Counted from the stretch's first letter, positions 51,641 to 62,527 are shown. The stretch: 64,000 bases of DNA from Nematopogon swammerdamellus (GCA_946902875.1 OX336359.1:4154001-4218000); one strand, 5' to 3'. Notes: generated by a model from the sequence alone, not told the origin. Numbers and translations are program-made.

Positions 51641-51974
51641 ACATACATACATACATAACACACGCTGTATCCCGACCATCAGGGTAAGCAGAGTAATCGG
51701 TGTTGTGCTATAAGGACTCTGGTAAATTACAGCACAACACCGACCACCACGTTTAGCACAGTATACGGACAAGACAACTATCAAGCAGCAAGTAAGGCAC
51801 GAAGAACCCACCTGCTGCATGACTAGGTTGAAGGACTGCGCCAAGGTGAGAAGTGGCTAGCCTGTCGCCCTTTAGCGCAGCATCTTGTCCTTATCCCTTA
51901 GTCGCCTCTTACGACATGCACGGGGAGAGATGCCGTGGGGCTATTCTTTTTAAGTACCGGCCCCACACGGTACT
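51641..51974 (-). mobile_element. Family C element, full length, with TSD
   Basis: 334 bp flanked by CCACCCAAACT (51,630-51,640 and 51,975-51,985). On its own strand it begins AGTACCGTGTGGGGCCGG and ends in (TATG)n. The duplications and tetranucleotide tail show retroposition. It has no recognisable A or B box. This copy defines the borders of family C. Confidence 0.9.
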
Positions 51975-52008
51975 CCACCCAAACTGGTTTTCATAAAAAA
52001 AAACACAC

Positions 52009-52588
52009 ACAAACAGACAACTGAATGAAAATAAGAAGTTCCACTTTCAAAATATTTTCATATGAAGGGCGCCACAAATATATTTAAATTCATGCAAGAA
52101 TATGCTTAAACATCCTGAATATAATTTTCTAACTCCTAAAATTCATCTTGAATTTCAGGACTTTCCCCAAAATAAAACCTGAATAATTTACTACAATTTT
52201 CACAGCCAGGATGTGGCTCCATGTAAATTTATATACTCCAACATAAATTTTTTTACACACGTCAGCGTAAGAAACGTAAGAAACGTCACACCTCTATCCT
52301 AATGGGGTAAGCTTAGACAACAAATCTCCACGTGACACCATCCTGACCTGATACAGCTCAGAGGCCGTACCACCTCATCAGTAATTAAAAAAACTGTTTA
52401 AAAAAACAACTCATTGCAACGCCATCTATCATTCATTAATTGACATATTAAATATACAAACAATTTTTTTATGTCGAAATATCATAAAAAATCTGTTTTT
52501 TTTATTAAATAATATAAATAATTCAAACAATAACCAAATATTGGTGTAAAAAAGTATTTAATTCATACCTGTCATATTTAATTCATTT
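52009..52588. other. Unassigned AT-rich sequence
   Basis: Nothing recognised. Confidence 0.4.
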
Positions 52589-53033
52589 GTACCGTGTAGG
52601 GTCGGTACTTAAAAAGAATAGCCCCACTGCATCTCTCCCCGTCGCATGTCGTAAAAGTCGACTAAGGGATCGTCAGCCTCGGCAGCTCAGTGGTGCGGTC
52701 AGTTATTGGATGGGTGACCGCCCGACCGTTGGAGGCTGACCGTGGTTCGGATTCCACGTTAAACTGTAGGTCCCTTCCCTTCTTAACTTACTGGGTGGTA
52801 GGGTTTATCCCGGCCGGGTTGGTACCACCGCACTGAGCGAAACGTCGGTCGAAACGGCTATGTAAATAGTTCGTGTTTTCCGTCCAGTTCAGTGTAGCCG
52901 GCGCGAAATGAAGGGAAGCACTGACATAGCACCTAGTTCACCCGGTGTTATGGGCTGACATCACGGATGTTGTAGGTGATGTAGCCAACCGTGTCAGTTT
53001 CCATAAAAAAAAAAATAAAAAATAAAATAAAAA
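52589..53033 (+). mobile_element. SINE with head C + head A + body
   Basis: Head C (TACCGTGTAGGGTCGG to GACTAAGGGAT), directly followed by head A (GTCAGCCTCGGCAGCTCAG with a spacer deletion, then TGGATGGGTGACCGC), body and poly(A). Same module order as 16,282. Confidence 0.9.
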
Positions 53034-53040
53034 AACATTG

Positions 53041-53202
53041 AACCGACTTTAAAAAACAACTACTTAGAACTAAAAGGTGGTACAAAAGCACAAAAGGGCT
53101 TCATCTATAAATTTTGGGGAGTGCTTTTGTACCGCCTTCAACTGAATTATTTAATCATTTTCATTTTTAATTATAAGCACATAGTTGTTTTTTAAAAGTC
53201 GG
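53041..53202. mobile_element. Foldback element (CCGACTT/ACCGCC type)
   Basis: Outer arms AACCGACTTTAAAAAACAAC (53,041-) and the complement at 53,182-53,202; inner arms GTGGTACAAAAGCAC and GTGCTTTTGTACCGCC (53,076-53,091 and 53,121-53,136). Same plan as the 22,386 foldback but older. Confidence 0.75.
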
Positions 53203-53254
53203 CCCAATGATTTTTATTTCATTCTATTTAGTAATAAATATCACATAGAAATAT

Positions 53255-53457
53255 TCACAGAAATCGGTTGTCGTGGTATACAATTATTCGCCCATTTGAC
53301 ACACTTAACAGTCCATATCTTGAAAATTACTGAACCGGGAGCTACGATGCCACAGACAGACACAGAGAAAAACATACAGACACACAGACAAACATACAGA
53401 CACACAGACAGACGGAGACGTCAAACTTAAACCCTCCTTTTGCGTGGGGGGTTAAAT
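53255..53457 (-). mobile_element. Repeat S, copy 2
   Basis: Minus strand: CGGGAGCTACGATGCCACAG, (ACAG)n runs, ACCCTCCTTTTGCGTGGGG. Confidence 0.65.
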
Positions 53458-54440
53458 AAAAAGTGGGCAATAAGGTAAAATTATTGACTGAAAAATCTAC
53501 AGATCTCACACTACGCGCAACTATCAAAGGCATTGAAAGTGTAATTTAGAAATGAAGCACACGAAAAAATTTGACAAATTTGTTAATAGGAATTCATTCT
53601 TTATCGTACTGACGATAAAGTGAACGGAGCGCAGACTGATCTCGCGCGTCGTAAGGGACCCGCTACCGCCTACAGTTTTTGTCCGCCCGCCTCGTAAGAT
53701 GGCTCAAACTGTAGCTTAATTCAATCCCGAGATTAAATTTTTTCCGTTTCTTGAATAGCAAGCTCAAAAAAAAGTTATTGGGGAATTCTCGATCCAAGTC
53801 GGCGAGATTTTTTTTTATTTTTGGAAAATCTCAAAAAGTTACCGGCCGATTTTGGGAATTTTAATTGCACTTTGAAGCCCTCCCGCAGACTCACTTTGAC
53901 ATAAGGCCCATCCGTACCTCTCATATCTGCGAAACTACAGGCAAATGTCACAATTTCATAAATCGGGGCACTATACTCGATCACGAAAACATAAACATTT
54001 TCAATGTTAAAACATTTCTAGGTATAACGAATGAGTATAATATCTGTGCACCTCATGCAAATGACTATATCTTGCTCGTTCGTGCGTATTATGAATGTTT
54101 TGGAGAAATACCATTTCTCGGTATTTATTTCCCTGGTCTGAAAGAACGGCGCGTCCGTTCTTGGAGTGAAGGTTTTATTGTTAAGCCGTGGTCGCACTGG
54201 ATGAGGGTAGCTTTGCAATATCACTCGAACCTGACGGGCGTCTTTGGAGTCCTGCTCAAATTGAGCAGTGTAAAATTTAAGGTAGAGATTCGAGATTGGA
54301 GTTGAATATGAGTGTGTTTGAAATAATAAAAATGATTTGTAACTCTGCTATTGTCTAAGCAATCTACATTTCTGTAAATGTACTCGTAATTGCATAGGTA
54401 TTTCATTTTCGTTTTCAAATAAGTCTTACGAACCTTGCAT
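53458..54440. other. Unassigned; contains an unexplained 146-codon open frame
   Basis: The plus-strand frame at 53,865-54,305 has no ATG at its reported start, no motif that I recognise and no visible splice context. I do not call it a gene. Confidence 0.4.
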
Positions 54441-54442
54441 TA

Positions 54443-54548
54443 AGACGCCCATGGACATTCGGTCGTACGTATCGAATGCCATGCCGATGAGAGGTGCTTA
54501 TTCACGCCTCTCTTGAAGGGCCCGATAATATACTTGGGGGGAAATATG
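54443..54548 (-). mobile_element. LINE4 3' end
   Basis: GACGCCCATGGACATTCGG to TACTTGGGGGGAAATAT; UTR plus the last codons. Confidence 0.75.
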
Positions 54549-54569
54549 AAATATTTCTTAAAATTATCA

Positions 54570-54898
54570 GGGATCTCCGCATGACTCGTCGCAGAGAGAC
54601 TCAGCACACTTTTGTTGTTGACATTGGGCTTTTGAGAACCCATCGGTTCTCTAAATCGTTTCTTTGTCGCACCGCTAGAGTATGGAACTGTCTTCCGGCG
54701 AGTGTATTTCCTGAATCCTTTAACCTGGGTGTCTTCAAACGTCATATTAACGGGCTAGACAGCCTAGCAACAGTCCGCAAATCTGCTGGCATGGCACCTA
54801 ACTGGGCGTGGTTTCGCGAGGAGAGGTGATTTTGGCTCTGTCGACTGCACCATTGGTCTCTCGGCACAGCCACCCATGCCGGTTCACATAAAAAAAAA
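54570..54898 (+). mobile_element. LINE3 3' end with readable C-terminus
   Basis: Frame in the 54,494-54,829 interval: FVVDIGLLRTHRFSKSFLCR then TARVWNCLPASVFPESFNLG then VFKRHINGLDSLATVRKSAG, followed by the 3' UTR with GGCATGGCACCTAAC, GAGGTGATTTTGGCT, CAGCCACCCATGCCGG and poly(A). This is the reference for the LINE3-SINE tail comparison. Confidence 0.88.
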
Positions 54899-55149
54899 GG
54901 GAAAAATTCCTTGAAGATAATTTTTTTTGTGTGTATTCCTAGAGCACAAATTAAAATAAATGTAAAACAAAGCAAAAAATATAAGGGGAAATATTTTATT
55001 GTTCTCAGACTACAAGCAGTTCTACATTTACGTTATTATACCTATTTCAAATAAAAAATGTCCTTATTAAAGGTAACAATGTTTATGCGCAACATGTATT
55101 TCTTTACACAAGTACAAAGATTTAAATCTATAGATAGTGCAAAGCACTC
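54899..55149. other. Unassigned AT-rich sequence
   Basis: Nothing recognised. Confidence 0.4.
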
Positions 55150-55280
55150 AAGAGTTCGTCATCGATTAAACATAACGGAAAGCAGTGATTCCGCACCACT
55201 GAAGACCGGGATTACTGAAGGAAAATTTGATAGCCGTGTATCCAGCAGTGGACGCTTACACGCTGACTGACTGACTGAGA
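55150..55280 (+). mobile_element. RTE-type LINE 3' end, degenerate
   Basis: AGCAGTGATTCCGCACCACTG to GTCCAGCAGTGGACGC-like CCAGCAGTGGACGCTTACAC and a (GACT)n end; internally deleted. Confidence 0.75.
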
Positions 55281-55302
55281 CATAAAGGTGTGTGTGACTT
55301 CA

Positions 55303-55676
55303 TGTTTTTTTTTAATCTGACACGGTTGGCTACATCACCTGCAACATCCGTGATGTCAGCCCATGACACCGGGTGAACTAGGTGCCATGTCAGTGCTTCC
55401 CTTCGATCGTGCCGGCTACACTGAACTGGGCGGAAACGAAAACTATTTACATAGCCGTTTCGACCGACGTTTCATTCAGTGCGGTGGTACCAACCCGGGC
55501 GGGTTGAACCCTACCACCTAGTAAGGTAAGAAGGGAAGGAACCTACAGTTTACGTGGAATTCGAAGCCTCTAGCAACGGACGAGCGGTCACCCATCCAAG
55601 TACTCATCGGCCCAGCTTTGCTTAACAATCAATAGCGACAGTCGACTGTCTGCACCACTGAGCTATCGAGGCTGAC
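55303..55676 (-). mobile_element. SINE family A, full length
   Basis: Complete minus-strand copy of the long-spacer subfamily; the head ends GTCAGCCTCGATAGCTCAG on the minus strand. Confidence 0.9.
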
Positions 55677-56207
55677 ATCATGTACAGTAGTCATCAAGAA
55701 TCGCTTCAAAAGCTGCCTCATGTTAACAAAACGCTAACGCTCTGTACTCGCGCATCGGCGCGTTCCATTCCGTCCGTTCCGCGGAACAACCTCTCAACAC
55801 GCGCGTGGCGCTGCGACTGATGCGAAGTAGCCGCATGCGGCACTTTCATTGGTGACATTGTCTGTAGTGCGCCGTGTTAGACTATGCCCTATCTATCGAT
55901 GTAAATCTTTGCACAAGTAGGTACATAAAATATACTTAAACAGCGACTTTTACATTGTTCATGTAAAGTTTTAGCGCTCTCTTCAAGTATCAACTCGTAA
56001 AATACACACAATTTTCAGTCCATTAAAAATAGAATACAGGCAAAACTTTCTCTTAGTAACCTTTACAAACATGTAGCGAAACACAGTATGGAATTAATGT
56101 AGACGAAATAATTTGGAAAGAATTTACTTACGTATATACGTGAATACATACACAGGTTTTGATATTAAACTCTTTAGGGGCCGATTGAGGAGGCAATCGG
56201 TACGGAA
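55677..56207. other. Unassigned; GC-rich 55,735-55,870
   Basis: The GC-rich block contains CGCGCATCGGCGCG and CCGTTCCGCGGAAC. Origin unknown; no gene supported. Confidence 0.35.
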
Positions 56208-56551
56208 TTTTTTTTTATATGGAAACTGACTCGGTGGTCACCCCATAACATCGGGTGAACTAGGTGCCATGTCAGAGCTTCCCTTCATTTCATGTCGGCT
56301 ACACTGGACTGGACGTAAAACACGAACTATTTACATAGCCGTTTCGACCGACGTTTCATTCAGTGCAGTGGTACCAACCCGGGCGGGATAAATCCTACCA
56401 CCTAGTAAGGTAAGAAGGGAAGGGACCTACAGTTTAACGTGGAATCCGAACCACGGTCAGCCTCCATCGGTCGAGCGGTCACCCATCGAAGTACTGACCG
56501 CGCTCAGGGTTGAGTCGACCGACCACACCACTGAGCTACCGAGGCTGACAA
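56208..56551 (-). mobile_element. SINE family A, near full length
   Basis: Minus-strand copy with a deletion in the tail (GACTCGGTGGTCACCCC) and an intact body and head, ending GTCAGCCTCGGTAGCTCAG on the minus strand. Confidence 0.88.
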
Positions 56552-56610
56552 GTTCATACGATAAAAGTCATCCATCATCGACTATATAGGTCGTTCGTTC
56601 CAACCTGAGG

Positions 56611-56750
56611 CGTACAAATACATTCTCGCATGACGTTGAGCATAAAATTCTGCGAGTGTAGTAGTGCTCAGGCCATGTAATAGGTGCATGTCAAGCATTT
56701 TTATTAGAGTAATACATTTGTGTGCGTACGTGTGTTCGCCTCAGGTTAGG
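56611..56750. mobile_element. Possible MITE
   Basis: Ends AACCTGAGGCG and CGCCTCAGGTT with partial further pairing (ACAAATACATT / AATACATTTGTGT). About 140 bp. No target duplication decided. Confidence 0.5.
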
Positions 56751-57057
56751 TCGTCCATGCTATACTTATAGAAATACATAAATAATCTTTGTCTTCGGTC
56801 ATTTAAATCAAATTAGAGGAGTGATTGAGAAATTAGTGGAATTAGTCCCCGCGGTCCACAGTTACCGCGTCGTACTCAATCTAACTTAGCCGTCGACTAG
56901 GTAGTGCGTCTCTCTAAGGACAACACTACAGGGTAATGAAGGTCAGAGCCCTTAAGGCGCAAGTCGTTGAGTTAGTTGTAATTTTGCAAAGGAAATAATA
57001 ATGTGGGCCCTTATGCTTAGGATATTACATGTAGCAATTTTTTATGAATACTAATTA

Positions 57058-57394
57058 ATAAATCCGTAAGGGATGGTCATTGCGTAAGTTACTTTTTTTT
57101 TATGAGATCCTGCTTTTGTAGACTCTATGTATGATACTAAAACTAAATTGACCATTCTCAGATATATGTTTTGTATGTATGTATGTATGTTGCTCCATAG
57201 CTCTTATACCGAATTATATTAAACTTAATACAAGCACATTTAACTATACGTGACACAGTATATAGGCTATATACAATTCAGTTCTGGTTACGCTAAGATG
57301 TGGCTCTAATACAAACCTAGCGGGCTTACTTACTTTGTTCTTTTTATTAAATACGAATTGCACGCGAGCAAAGTCGCGGGAAAAAGCTAGTTTT
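57058..57394 (+). mobile_element. Helitron-like non-autonomous element
   Basis: Plus-strand copy: GTAAGGGATGGTCATTG at left, GTATGTATGTATG run, and GCGAGCAAAGTCGCGGG then AAAAAGCTAGTTTT at right. CTAGT is the expected Helitron 3' end. Confidence 0.65.
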
Positions 57395-57444
57395 ACAATA
57401 TAACTTAGTTGGCTGAATTGGACAAAATATTTACCTTACAGTAG

Positions 57445-57760
57445 GTAACCTGCGGCAACGCATCAGCATGGCCGTCCAACGAGGTAACACCGCCTCCGTC
57501 CTTGGCACCATGCCGACTTCGTGCTCAGGGCTTGAGGAGGATTTATTATATTCTCATTAAGTTTGTTTTGTTTTATTTAGGTATATTTTTTTATATTGTC
57601 TTAGTGAGTTTATTCTTATAAGTAGTTTAGTTTAGTATAAATTTAATTTATAGTTTAATGTTATTATGTTTGTTAGAATATTATTTGTATATGTATTACT
57701 GATGTGACTTGAAATATATTAGTATCAATTATTAAATAAACAATTTCTTACAATAGATAG
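57445..57760 (+). mobile_element. LINE 3' end (separate family)
   Basis: Short frame with LRQRISMAVQRGNTASVLGT and a nearby stop, then an AT-rich 3' sequence. I recognise the QRI..A.QRGN..SVLGT pattern as the end of a non-LTR ORF2 but cannot name the clade. Confidence 0.5.
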
Positions 57761-58825
57761 TAAAATATTTAAATAATTAAGTAGATTTTATATAATCTAA
57801 GTTTAATTAAGTACCTAATACTCGTAATTAAACTAAAGTTAATTTATTTTATTAGTTCCGATTACATAATGTGTAATGATTTGTTCTCGTAATTTGTTCT
57901 TGTAATTATATTTAATCCAAACACCTTATTTTGCACATATTTTCGAATTTTTTTCATATAGGTAAATGTGAAAACTTGCGTTTATTTTGTAAAAAAAAAT
58001 ATTTTTTAACTTTCGTGTGCACGTTTGGGTACACCGCTTTCCATCTGAAGTGATACCACCGCACTGAACTTCGGTCAGAACTCTTTGTAATTGGCTGTTA
58101 GTGAAAATTTCACTGTAGGTAACAACGCATCCATATTGTTGTATATTGTCAGCATGACTGTACTCGAATTTGTTACAATTTGTTCTATCCGATTCGATTA
58201 CACCCACGAAGAAGAACCGGAAAGAAACTTCGCAGGGTTTTTTTTTCATAGTCATTTTTACAAGCATTTAGCGACTATCCACATAATAACACTGTCTACA
58301 GTCGATTGAAAATACAGCTTGAGAGCAAGATCAAAAACAGATTTTTGTTTTGTTTTTGAAGTTCTGACTGTATAGTTTTGTTAGCATTTCGCATTGTATC
58401 CTATCTTAAGCCCCTTAAGCAAAATAGGTGAAAATTATATTACGTTCAGGTGCGGCCTACTCCATCTCATTTGCTACCCAATTTTGGCGTTTCTGAGCGA
58501 TAGACCTATAGTCATCACATCACTTAGGTTGGGTAATGAATTTTTTTATTTATTATTTTTTTCACAATATTCTGTTATACCGTCCATGCTGTTATTACAG
58601 GCAGCACAGACATTTTGTGAGTTTATGCGATAGTAATAGGCGATCTCACTAGGCATACAATTTGTAGGGTTCCTTATCTATACGGAATCCTTTAACTGAG
58701 CCTACACCTGTCTGGCAATACAAAATTAAAAGGCGAGATGGCTAACCAAGTCAGATTCCATAAAATAATTACTATGCGTGATTATTTCGTTCTGCAGACA
58801 TCATTAAATTATTAATCATAGGTGT
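57761..58825. other. Unassigned AT-rich sequence
   Basis: A short SINE-body-like piece is possible at 58,050-58,100 (ACCACCGCACTGAACTTCGG). A repeat-Q-like end lies at 58,665-58,700. No gene supported. Confidence 0.4.
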
Positions 58826-59600
58826 GTGTGTGGGGCCGGCACTTTAAAAGAATAGTCCCACTGCATCTCTATCCGTGTATGTCGTAAAAGGCGACTAAGG
58901 GATATGACTCCCTTCTTATATTACTAAGAAAGAAAGAAAGAAAGAAATGATTTTTATTTTCTCTTAATTAATCCTTAAAATAACAACGGTACAAAAACTA
59001 AAAGAGAAGAGAAAAAAGGACAGGCGCAGCCTTTGCCGCTACACACCCACTCGCTCCGAGCTGGGAGTGTGCGGCGCTGAATTTAAGCCTGCCCCACACA
59101 GTAAATACAATTTTGGACGTTATACAACTTAGCCTAAACGAACAATATCTTAGCCTAAATATGTTGGTTTACAATTAAGATTAAAACAATATTAAAATAA
59201 TTAAAACTAAAACAAATATTAAAATAATTAAAATTTGAATAAACAAGGTACACAGTATATAAATAAGAAGGAAAACAAAAAAAATACATATATGCTTATA
59301 TATACCATCTCAGAACATTTTACGATACTTATCAGAACGTTACTTTGTATCACAATAATTTAGGGATACCGCCATCCTGGCGTTGCAGGTTAGGCCGCCC
59401 GGGTTGGTGCCACCGCACTGAATGACAGGTCGGTCGAAACGGCTATGTAAATAGTTTGTATTTTCTGTCCAGTTCAGTGTAGCCGGCAGGACCGAAGGGA
59501 AGCATTGACGTGGCACCAAGTTCATCCGGTGTTATGGGCTGACTCACATCACAGATGTTGTAGGTGTAGCCAACCGTGTCAGTTTCCATTAAAAAAAAAA
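58826..59600 (+). mobile_element. SINE with head C + family A body, split by a LINE tail
   Basis: Head C and junction at 58,826-58,926; body and tail at 59,388-59,600 (CCGCCCGGGTTGGTGCC to poly(A)). The intervening 460 bp is a reversed LINE 3' end. Confidence 0.85.
58927..59387 (-). mobile_element. LINE 3' UTR with (TTTC)n end, nested
   Basis: On the plus strand it begins AAGAAAGAAAGAAAGAAAG, the complement of a (TTTC)n 3' end. Inside is a GC-richer block (GCGCAGCCTTTGCCGC). No coding motif was found. Confidence 0.6.
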
Positions 59601-59934
59601 TGTATATGGAATTTCACGAAAAGGTTGTTAAACGGACCCCGAATACCCAAAAAGATCAGTCTTAATTTGAATAATCTATTCTTGAAATCCATTACACAGT
59701 ATTTATAGCCAGACACCGTACCAACAAAGTATTTATAGAAACCACGCACCCACCACACACACACTCTCACACACACTCACACACTACACTAATCATGAAA
59801 ATAAATAGCCAGAAGCGGAATTGGCATACATATTGGCATGTTTGAATGTATAAACTTAAAAACATTAGAAACTAATACAGGCTGTATTATATGGAAAATT
59901 CCCCCACCTTCCTCTTTGCCATCGAGCCTACATC

Positions 59935-60250
59935 CGTCCGCAGCACTCGTCGCAGAGAAACTCAACTGAAGAAACTCTTTTGTTGTTGACATTGGGCTTT
60001 TAATGACCAATCATTTCTCAAAATCGTTCCTCTGTCGCACCAGAGAAACTGAACACCGTTTTGTTGTTGACATTTGGCTTTTAATGGCCAATCATTTCTC
60101 AAAATCTTTCCTCTGTCGCACCGATAGGGTGTGGAATTGTCGAGTATGTTTCAAGATATTTTCAACCTGGGAGCCTTCAAACGGCGTATTAACAATCCGG
60201 ATACACTGGAGAACTTCTATAGTCCGCAAATCTGCTGGCATTGTGTCTTG
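59935..60250 (+). mobile_element. LINE3 3' end with internal duplication
   Basis: The C-terminal codon block (TTTTGTTGTTGACATT, then CAATCATTTCTCAAAATC, then TCTGTCGCACC) occurs twice (59,980 and 60,060; period about 80 bp), followed by one copy of the end (CCTTCAAACGGCGTATTAAC) and the beginning of the 3' UTR. Confidence 0.75.
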
Positions 60251-60299
60251 CATTCGTGAATTTGCCTGTTTCAGGTAACTCGACATACGCACGAACTAG

Positions 60300-60488
60300 T
60301 ATAATGAAACGTCGTCGGTCGAAACGGCTATGTAAATAGTTCGTGTTTTCCGTCCGGTTCTGTGTAGCTGACATGAAATGAAGGGAAGCACTGACATGGC
60401 ACCTAGTTCACCCGGTGTTATGGGCTGATATCACGGATTTTGTAGGTGATGTAGCCAACCGTGTCAGGTTCCATAAAAAAAAAGAAAA
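60300..60488 (+). mobile_element. SINE family A body end and tail
   Basis: Starts in the GAAACGTCGTCGGTCGAAAC block and runs to poly(A). Confidence 0.85.
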
Positions 60489-61214
60489 AAAAAGAAATTG
60501 GCTTCTTCACCTATGTCTGTTCTCATAATGGGTATAGGTGATGTAGCCAACTTATACCCCTCGTCAGGTTCTAAGTCAGTTCATAATCCCTTTTTCCTGT
60601 TCGAACTAGGTACTATCTCTGTGCCTCGTTGCCTGTTGCTCTTCTAGGTATTTACTTCGATGGGTCCAATAATGCTAAGGAGCCTACCGGATTATAGGAA
60701 ACTGATGTAGCCATGTACGTGAATTATTAAGTCGGGCTATTGTCCGGAGAGTGAAGGCCTCTCCGCCATGCGGTGAGAAAGATCGATGGGCTGTGGGGGG
60801 AAGGGCGAAGAATACGAGAGAATAGAATTGCTTTTGCATATGATGAATGTCAGAATTACCCAAAAATATATTATTTTTTTTTATATTCTTTATAATATGA
60901 ATTTAAATAATTCTGGCACAATAATAGGCGAGCTTAAAATAGGGCATTCTATTCTAAGTAACCTTTGCACGTGGGCATTTATAACTACATATGTAGCAAA
61001 ACAGTTTAAAATGTTCAAAAACCGTAATTTTTTTTAGTCTTTGAGGATTAACAATAGTTATGTGTGCTCACATAATAAGTCGACGTTTCGTCCCCTGCAT
61101 CTTCCTCAGTAAATACGGAGCTTCATCGAGTCGACGTCTAGTACGCTATGCACCAAATGTCAAACTGTTCTTTTTCGCAAGTTGTAGTTGTGGGTAGGCT
61201 GCAAAATCGTTGGC
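60489..61214. other. Unassigned; ribozyme-element remnant at 61,080
   Basis: 61,080-61,135 contains GTCGACGTTTCGTCCC (complement GGGACGAAACGTCGAC), matching the inverted end of the 6,931 element. 60,500-60,700 has loose SINE-tail-like words (GTATAGGTGATGTAGCC) in a diverged context. Confidence 0.45.
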
Positions 61215-61378
61215 GGTTACGGGTTACCTAACCTGTCCCAACCTAACGTAACCTAACCCAAACAATAAACAAACGTGATCGTAAACCCAACCTAAATGTA
61301 ACCAAATCTAACGTAACCTGACCTATCTTTACCTAAGCTAACATAACCTAACATAACGTAACATAATCTAACCTAAGA
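61215..61378 (+). repeat. Degenerate CCTAA-rich tract
   Basis: Many CCTAAC/GTAACC words (ACCTAACGTAACCTAACCC, CATAACCTAACATAACG). (CCTAA)n is the usual insect telomere repeat, so this could be an interstitial telomere-like tract, but it is too degenerate to prove that. Confidence 0.55.
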
Positions 61379-61663
61379 TTGTGGTTCGGATTCCACGTAA
61401 ACTGTAAGTCCCTTCCCTTCTTACCTTACTAGGTGGTAGTGTTTATCCCTCCCGGGCTGGTACCACAGCACTGAATGAAATGTCGTCGCTCGAAACGGTT
61501 ATGCAAATAGTTCGTGTTTTTCGTCCAGTTCTGTGTAGCCGACGTGAAATGAAGAGAAGCACTGGCATGACACCTAGTTCACCAAGGTGTTATGGGCTGA
61601 CATCACGGAGGTTGTAGGTGATGTAGCCAACCGCGTCAGTTTCCATACAAAAAAAAATAGATA
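61379..61663 (+). mobile_element. SINE family A, head truncated
   Basis: Starts at the B-box hairpin (TGTGGTTCGGATTCCACG) and is complete to poly(A). Confidence 0.88.
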
Positions 61664-61960
61664 ACTCCTAATCATAGCTCAGAATGGTCAAAGTGGAAAC
61701 TACGGTATCACAACGCACTTAATTTACCGTTGACAAATATACGCGAGGTGAGACGTGAATAGATTTTGTAATGTTGTGTTGTGTGCACACCATTCATAGG
61801 ATCTTTCACCTGCTCCCGAGTTGATGGCTATTCTACTCATGTGAATTGTATGCGGAAGGGGCTGGCAAGTGAATGCCGTAGGGTGGATGATGTAATGTGG
61901 AATGAAATATTTGAGGATGTGCTTTGTCTTGGGAGTATGTAAGTACCACTGTTATAATAT

Positions 61961-62003
61961 AAAAATATTCACAACCCTATATTATAGGGTTGTGAATATT
62001 TTT
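61961..62003. repeat. Perfect 21-bp palindrome
   Basis: Arms 61,961-61,981 and 61,983-62,003 around one base (AAAATATTCACAACCCTATA and its complement). Cruciform-prone; may be a solo hairpin MITE. Confidence 0.85.
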
Positions 62004-62025
62004 AGACGAAAATAATATTTTTATA

Positions 62026-62527
62026 CAGACACATACATATCACACGCTATATCCTGACAATCGGGGTAAGCAGAGTAATCGGTGTTGTGCTGGAAGAACT
62101 CTGGAAAATTGCAACACAACATCGGCCACCAAGTTTAGTAAAGTAGTACCTGGGCGACCGAGCTTCGCTCGGCGTCTGCACCTATCTAGATAAACTTAAA
62201 AAAAATTACATTATCTAAATACTAAATTTCATCCAAATCGTTAGAGCCGTTTCCGAGAAATCAATTGTATATATATATATATATATACAAGTTTAGCTCA
62301 CTTAAAGTAATAGGATTTGGACAAGATAACTATCAAGCAGCAAGTAAGGCACAAATACCCACCTGCTACACGAATCGGTGGAAGGACCGTAACAAGGTGA
62401 GAGTTGGATATCATGTCGCCCTTTAGCACGGCATCGTGTCCTTATCCCTTAGTCGCCTTTTACGACATGCACGGGAGAGACGCAGTGGGGCTATTCTTTT
62501 TAAATACCGGCCTTATACAGTACTTTT
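62026..62527 (-). mobile_element. Family C element split by a small insert
   Basis: 62,026-62,146 (tail side, CACACGCTATATCCTGAC) and 62,317-62,527 (CAAGCAGCAAGTAAGGC to ATACCGGCC). Together a complete family C copy. Confidence 0.82.
62147..62316 (+). mobile_element. Short AT-rich non-autonomous insert
   Basis: 170 bp: ACCTGGGCGACCGAGC, TTCGCTCGG hairpin, TTAGAGCCGTTTCCGAGA, a (TA)n run, ending TTAAAGTAATAGG. Nested inside family C. Probably a non-autonomous DNA element; class unknown. Confidence 0.55.

Larger units (their letters stand above)
50938..52008 (+). mobile_element. LINE3 3' end carrying two nested insertions
   Basis: Three pieces belong together: 50,938-50,981 (AGTCGGCAAATCTACTGG), 51,597-51,640 (CTCGGCACAACCACCC) and 51,986-52,008 (GGTTTTCATAAAAAAAA). 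They read as the LINE3 3' UTR of 54,570-54,898 with a small deletion. The first gap is an antisense LINE fragment, the second a family C element. Confidence 0.75.

Noticed and set aside
53865..54305. 146-codon plus-strand open frame
   Set aside because: No ATG at its reported start, no recognisable motif, no homology that I can name and no splice or promoter context. Left as an unexplained frame.
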